From Lachnospiraceae bacterium (lineage in GTDB: Bacteria > Bacillota > Clostridia > Lachnospirales > Lachnospiraceae): a DNA stretch of 64,000 bases. Below the pieces are notes generated by a model. That model was not told the DNA's origin, ran no database searches, and saw only the letters and a program-made list of their open reading frames with translations. The stretch is taken from assembly GCA_017428105.1 (NCBI GenBank), contig JAFRRM010000004.1:208934-272933 (forward strand). The letters run 5' to 3'. A program made the translations under genes and the position numbers. Below, in pieces: positions 60,952 through 64,000 of this stretch; positions within the stretch are counted from its first letter, which is position 1; each line of letters begins with the position of its first letter.

Positions 60952-61257
60952 GTGTCGTACATTCAAATCACCAAAGACAATTTCAATCAGGAAGTAATGC
61001 AGTCCGATAAGCCCGTGCTGCTGGACTTCTGGGCGCCCTGGTGCGGCCCCTGCCGCATGGTCGGCCCCGTGATCGAGGAGATCGCCGCTGAACGCCCCGA
61101 CATCAAAGTCGGCAAGATCAATGTGGATGAACAGCCCGAACTGGCCGTCCAGTTCCGCGTCATGAACATCCCCGCCCTCTTCGTCGTGAAGAACGGCGAA
61201 GTGACCAACAAGGCCCTCGGCGCTCGTCCCAAGGCGCAGATTCTGGACCTGCTGTGA
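60952..61257 (+). CDS. trxA: Thioredoxin
   Basis: The 101-residue protein has the redox-active WCGPC (residues 28-32) and the cis-Pro in NIPALFV. It starts at GTG 60952, supported by AAGGAGGT eight bases upstream. It reduces disulfides in the cytosol using thioredoxin reductase, which is not in this window. Confidence 0.97.
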   Translation: MSYIQITKDNFNQEVMQSDKPVLLDFWAPWCGPCRMVGPVIEEIAAERPDIKVGKINVDEQPELAVQFRVMNIPALFVVKNGEVTNKALGARPKAQILDLL

Positions 61258-61327
61258 AAAAACGGTTCTCCTTCCGGAGTTCCGGCCGCAGGGGAATAAA
61301 TTTTTTGGGGTGTCCGTCATAAAGTGA

Positions 61328-61356
61328 TTGACACCCCGGGAAATTTATACTATAAT
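61328..61356 (+). promoter_or_regulatory. Promoter of the tRNA cluster
   Basis: Consensus TTGACA, 17 bases, TATAAT, 19 bases before tRNA-Gly. Confidence 0.9.
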
Positions 61357-61375
61357 CTTCCTTGCGCTTAAAAGC

Positions 61376-61446
61376 GCGGGTGTAGTTCAATGGCAGAACA
61401 CCAGCCTTCCAAGCTGGACACGTGGGTTCGATTCCCATCACCCGCT
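61376..61446 (+). tRNA. tRNA-Gly(TCC)
   Basis: Acceptor GCGGGTG/CACCCGC, anticodon stem CCAGC/GCTGG with loop CTTCCAA. First gene of a four-tRNA cluster; CCA is not encoded. Confidence 0.95.
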
Positions 61447-61488
61447 TCTCCGCGCATGGCCCAAAAGAAGGCGCAGGAGAAGTAATAC

Positions 61489-61563
61489 GGTGGGTTTAGC
61501 ACAGTTGGTTAGCGCGTCAGATTGTGGTTCTGAAGGTCGTGGGTTCGAGTCCCACCACCCACC
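61489..61563 (+). tRNA. tRNA-His(GTG)
   Basis: Anticodon stem TCAGA/TCTGA with loop TTGTGGT and T-arm GTGGG/CCCAC. An extra G at 61489 can pair with the final C, giving the G-1 residue that HisRS needs. Confidence 0.94.
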
Positions 61564-61567
61564 CTCT

Positions 61568-61639
61568 TGGGCTATAGCCAAGCGGAAAGGCACAGGACTT
61601 TGACTCCTGCACTCGCTGGTTCGAATCCAGCTAGCCCAG
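61568..61639 (+). tRNA. tRNA-Gln(TTG)
   Basis: Acceptor TGGGCTA/TAGCCCA, anticodon stem CAGGA/TCCTG with loop CTTTGAC and discriminator G. Confidence 0.95.
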
Positions 61640-61685
61640 TAAAGTCCGGCCTGCCGCCGCAAGCAGCTAAAGGCCCGTATGAGAT

Positions 61686-61758
61686 GGGCGATTAGCTCAG
61701 GTGGTAGAGCACTTGACTTTTAATCAAGTTGTCGCGGGTTCGAGTCCCGCATCGCTCA
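61686..61758 (+). tRNA. tRNA-Lys(TTT)
   Basis: Acceptor GGGCGAT/ATCGCTC, anticodon stem CTTGA/TCAAG with loop CTTTTAA. The last of the cluster, 62 bases before tadA. Confidence 0.95.
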
Positions 61759-61820
61759 TGAAACAAGCACGCGGATACGTGCTTTTTTCATACTCGGAAG
61801 GAAGGATCTCGCACAGGATC

Positions 61821-62309
61821 ATGCTGACGGATGACGAAAAGTTCATGAAGAAAGCCCTTCACCAGGCCCGCCGCGCCGCCGCGATCGGGGAGATCCCCAT
61901 CGGCTGCGTGATCGTCTGCGGCGGCAAAGTTATTGCCCGGGGCTTCAACGAACGCCTGCACAAGCATTCCACGCTCGCCCACGCGGAGATCACCGCCATC
62001 GACCGGGCCAGCCGGAAGCTGGGCGACTGGCGCCTGGAGGGCTGCACCATGTACGTCACTCTGGAGCCCTGCCAGATGTGCTCCGGCGCGCTGGTGCAGA
62101 GCCGCATCGACCGCGTGGTCATCGGCGCGATGAACCCCAAGGCCGGCTGCGCCGGCTCGCTCCTCAACATCCTGCAGATGCCGCAGTTCAACCACCAGGT
62201 GGAGATCACCCGCGGCGTGCTGGAAGCGGAATGCAGCGCGCTGCTCTCCGACTTCTTTGCCGGCCTGCGGCGGCGCCTGAAGGCCGAAAAGGACGGCACC
62301 GCAGAATAA
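61821..62309 (+). CDS. tadA: tRNA-specific adenosine deaminase
   Basis: TadA converts A34 to inosine in tRNA-Arg(ACG). The 162-residue protein has the zinc and proton-shuttle motif HAEITAID (near residue 53) and PCQMCSGAL (near residue 83). ATG 61821 starts at MLTDDEKFMKKAL, as in relatives; an in-frame ATG at 61758 overlaps tRNA-Lys and is unlikely. It may be transcribed through from the tRNA promoter, since no terminator is seen between them. Confidence 0.95.
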   Translation: MLTDDEKFMKKALHQARRAAAIGEIPIGCVIVCGGKVIARGFNERLHKHSTLAHAEITAIDRASRKLGDWRLEGCTMYVTLEPCQMCSGALVQSRIDRVVIGAMNPKAGCAGSLLNILQMPQFNHQVEITRGVLEAECSALLSDFFAGLRRRLKAEKDGTAE

Positions 62310-62312
62310 AAG

Positions 62313-62358
62313 ATGACCGCCTCCTTGGTAAGGATGCGGTCACCGCTCCGGATCCGCT
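62313..62358 (+). other. Partial tRNA-Thr-like sequence, forming a strong hairpin
   Basis: The 38 bases from 62321 resemble the anticodon arm and 3' half of the tRNA-Thr gene 130 bases downstream; 15 bases around the anticodon (TCCTTGGTAAGGATG) and GGTCACCG are identical. Here the flanks pair (TGACCGC/GCGGTCA), extending the anticodon stem to a hairpin. No T run follows. It may be a decayed partial tRNA copy. Confidence 0.6.
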
Positions 62359-62398
62359 TAAGAAAGAAAAAGAAACCCGAAGAAAAGAAAAAAAGTTC

Positions 62399-62427
62399 TT
62401 GACAAGCTTTCCTTCTTCGTGTATAGT
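62399..62427 (+). promoter_or_regulatory. Promoter of tRNA-Thr
   Basis: TTGACA, 17 bases, TATAGT, 19 bases before the tRNA. Confidence 0.9.
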
Positions 62428-62446
62428 GACGATTGCGCATTCGCGT

Positions 62447-62519
<73 letters not shown>

Positions 62520-62528
62520 TTTTTAGTG

Positions 62529-62568
62529 AAAAGCCTTGGAATTCCTACGAATTCAAGGCTTTTCTCTT
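62529..62568 (+). terminator. Terminator of tRNA-Thr
   Basis: AAAAGCCTTG and CAAGGCTTTT arms with an inner GAATTC-type pairing, followed by CTCTTTTT. From 62569 to 62744 the sequence is AT-rich and I see no feature. Confidence 0.85.
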
Positions 62569-62744
62569 TTTGCTTTCAGCCTCCCTCTAAGGCCAATTTT
62601 CATATAATTCCGCGCAAAAATTCCGCGCACTACCCAAAAACGCCCTATTTACTCCCGGTATTTTAAATCAATTACAATACAAAAGACATCACCTTTTAAG
62701 CTTAAGGCCGAACAAGTTTTACTGTCCTCATAGAAGACAAAACA

Positions 62745-64000
62745 TTATGGCGTTTGTTCTACTGCATTCACTTCTAATGTGATACTTTTTGCAACGCCAT
62801 CCATATCATACACGAAAATATCAATGGGGATAGTTCCAGAATAATCAAATCTCACAAAATTACAATAAAATACCGTGTCCGAAATCACATTACCGCTTGC
62901 CAAAGTAGCAGATACTTCTAAACCAGTACTATCAAAATAGTCTCCAACATAAAATGTCGTTTTATTTGGCATATTAGTAATAGTCAGAGATACAATTGGA
63001 TCGTTTTTTACTTCAAATTCGAAAGATAGCTCCCCACAGTAAGTCCCATTATTATCATAATAGAAAAGTATTGTTTCTGGATTCTGTATTGCGTAGTTTT
63101 TATCGGTGTAGCTCCTACGAAAGCCTATATTGCTCAAATCCTCTACGATACGTTCTGCACCGTTAGCATAATGCAGTTTAATTACTAAGCCAGTATAGTC
63201 TAATATCTCCCCAAAAAGATAGGAGGTTTTATAAGGTAGTTGCAAAATCTCCATGTAGTCAATACCACCTTCTATCACCTGTACTGTATAGCTGACGGTT
63301 TTATCCTTTACAGAAAGATGTATTGTTTTTTCACCAAGCATATTCAACACCATATTATCCTCGGGGCAGTCATAACCCGTGACCATCTCGGTTTCACTAT
63401 GTGCATATTCAACCTCAAGATACATTCCCTCTTTATGGAATGTATCACCGTACCAATAAAGTGATGCTTGTCCATTACTGAATACCTTAACACTGGTTAT
63501 TTCATCTTCAACGAACTCAAAATTAACAGGAACGTCTGCCTTTTGGTTAAAGCCTTGATATGTCACCCACATGTGAAACAATCCAGGAATGTCAAAACCA
63601 GAAGATGAATACTCTACATCGTCATTACTTAAACTAATTATTTCACCTGATGACATAACAGCCGAAACCTTAAACATTTCTTCATAAGGAGGGAATATTA
63701 TATTATTATAATCACACATATTTACCGTTACATAAATAATCATTGGATCTGAAATCGGCTCAACACGTAATTCTTGTATCGTAGGCGCAACTGTAGTCTC
63801 CGGTTCTGTCGGGGCTGCCGTCGTGGGCGCAGCTGTAGTCTCCGGTTCTGTCGGGGCTGCCGTCGTGGGCACAGCTGTAGTCTCCGGTTCTGTCGGGGCT
63901 GCCGTCGTGGGCACAGCTGTAGTCTCCGGTTCTGTCGGGGCTGCCGTCGTAGGCGCAGCTGTAGTCTCCGGTTCTGTCGGGGCTGCCGTCGTAGGCGCAG
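62745..64000 (-). CDS. Ig-like-domain surface protein with Pro/Thr repeat stalk, C-terminal part
   Basis: The reading frame stays open to the window edge, so the N-terminus is missing. The visible 418 codons comprise a Pro/Thr/Glu stalk of 14-residue repeats (PTEPETTAAPTTAA) at the right, then about 320 residues of beta-rich sequence. The segments YTGLVIKLHYANGAERIVED and YFDSTGLEVSATLASGNVISD match bacterial Ig-like (Big_3) domains. There is no LPxTG sorting signal at the C-terminus (it ends VNAVEQTP), so anchoring, if any, is N-terminal. The Ig region is much AT-richer than the rest of the window, which suggests acquisition. Confidence 0.75.
   Translation of the reverse strand, partial: APTTAAPTEPETTAAPTTAAPTEPETTAVPTTAAPTEPETTAVPTTAAPTEPETTAAPTTAAPTEPETTVAPTIQELRVEPISDPMIIYVTVNMCDYNNIIFPPYEEMFKVSAVMSSGEIISLSNDDVEYSSSGFDIPGLFHMWVTYQGFNQKADVPVNFEFVEDEITSVKVFSNGQASLYWYGDTFHKEGMYLEVEYAHSETEMVTGYDCPEDNMVLNMLGEKTIHLSVKDKTVSYTVQVIEGGIDYMEILQLPYKTSYLFGEILDYTGLVIKLHYANGAERIVEDLSNIGFRRSYTDKNYAIQNPETILFYYDNNGTYCGELSFEFEVKNDPIVSLTITNMPNKTTFYVGDYFDSTGLEVSATLASGNVISDTVFYCNFVRFDYSGTIPIDIFVYDMDGVAKSITLEVNAVEQTP
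63808..64000 (-). repeat. 42-bp tandem repeat array in the surface-protein stalk
   Basis: Units begin at 63808, 63850, 63892, 63934 and 63976 with an exact 42-base period and a few substitutions (Ala/Val swaps). Each encodes 14 residues, so copy-number change keeps the frame. The array continues beyond the window. Its GC content is far above that of the Ig-domain part of the same gene. Confidence 0.95.

Noticed and set aside
63808..64000. Regular 42-bp repeats as a possible CRISPR array
   Set aside because: The units are contiguous with no spacers, are in frame with a Pro/Thr stalk, and no cas gene is present.

Overview
The window is GC-rich (roughly 60%) and densely coded, and looks like the chromosome of a high-GC anaerobic Firmicute of the class Clostridia. 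The evidence is a Firmicute-type gene order (rpmE, yqhQ, prmC, prfA; then the mraZ to ftsZ division cluster), strong AGGAGG-type ribosome sites, canonical TTGACA/TATAAT promoters, a CIRCE/HrcA heat-shock operator, pyruvate phosphate dikinase, an ECF-transporter S component, and tRNA genes without encoded CCA. A lipoprotein serpin and a Pro/Thr-stalk Ig-like surface protein would fit a gut or rumen habitat, but that is inference. I cannot name a genus.

Layout. 1-6.8 kb: a partial cation/proton antiporter, upp, efp, a sigma-like protein without region 4, and ppdK with an unusual C-terminal tail. 6.8-16.8 kb: small metabolic and hypothetical genes, including a NYN-LOTUS RNase-like protein, P1 peptidase, threonine dehydratase-like enzyme, CDP-alcohol phosphatidyltransferase and an ADP-ribosylglycohydrolase/kinase pair. 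17.0-20.5 kb: an operon (SPFH protein, NAD-kinase-like protein, NrtR-like Nudix regulator, ECF S component) behind a promoter with two identical dyads. 21.4-23.8 kb: an eroded accessory patch with phage-protein fragments, tRNA-like sequences, a CIRCE-controlled hsp20 and a dead IS200. 23.8-29.5 kb: tRNAs and translation genes (rpmE, prmC, prfA, argS). 29.6-32.7 kb: an AT-richer 1008-residue helicase-nuclease, the best candidate for a defence gene. 32.7-41 kb: pseudouridine synthase, SDR, an NAD salvage cluster (pncA, pncB, nadE and a nadD-HAD fusion) and the serpin. 41-45.2 kb (minus strand): a BmrCD-like heterodimeric ABC exporter preceded by a 15-codon leader peptide and a transcription terminator. 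45.2-49.7 kb: an inverted-repeat element, trmO, sugar transferases and lgt. 49.8-60.3 kb: mraZ, rsmH, ftsL, pbp, mraY, murD, ftsW, divIB/ftsQ, ftsZ, rapZ, without murG or murC. 60.3-64 kb: thioesterase, thioredoxin, tRNA cluster, tadA, tRNA-Thr, and an AT-rich repeat-containing surface protein cut by the window edge.

Links between parts. NAD metabolism appears twice: the salvage cluster at 35-39.6 kb makes NAD, while the 17-20 kb operon joins an NAD-kinase-like protein to a regulator of the family that senses ADP-ribose. Translation genes cluster with tRNAs. The systems I consider most worth testing are the NrtR-type operon with twin operators, the leader-peptide-controlled exporter, and the solitary helicase-nuclease.
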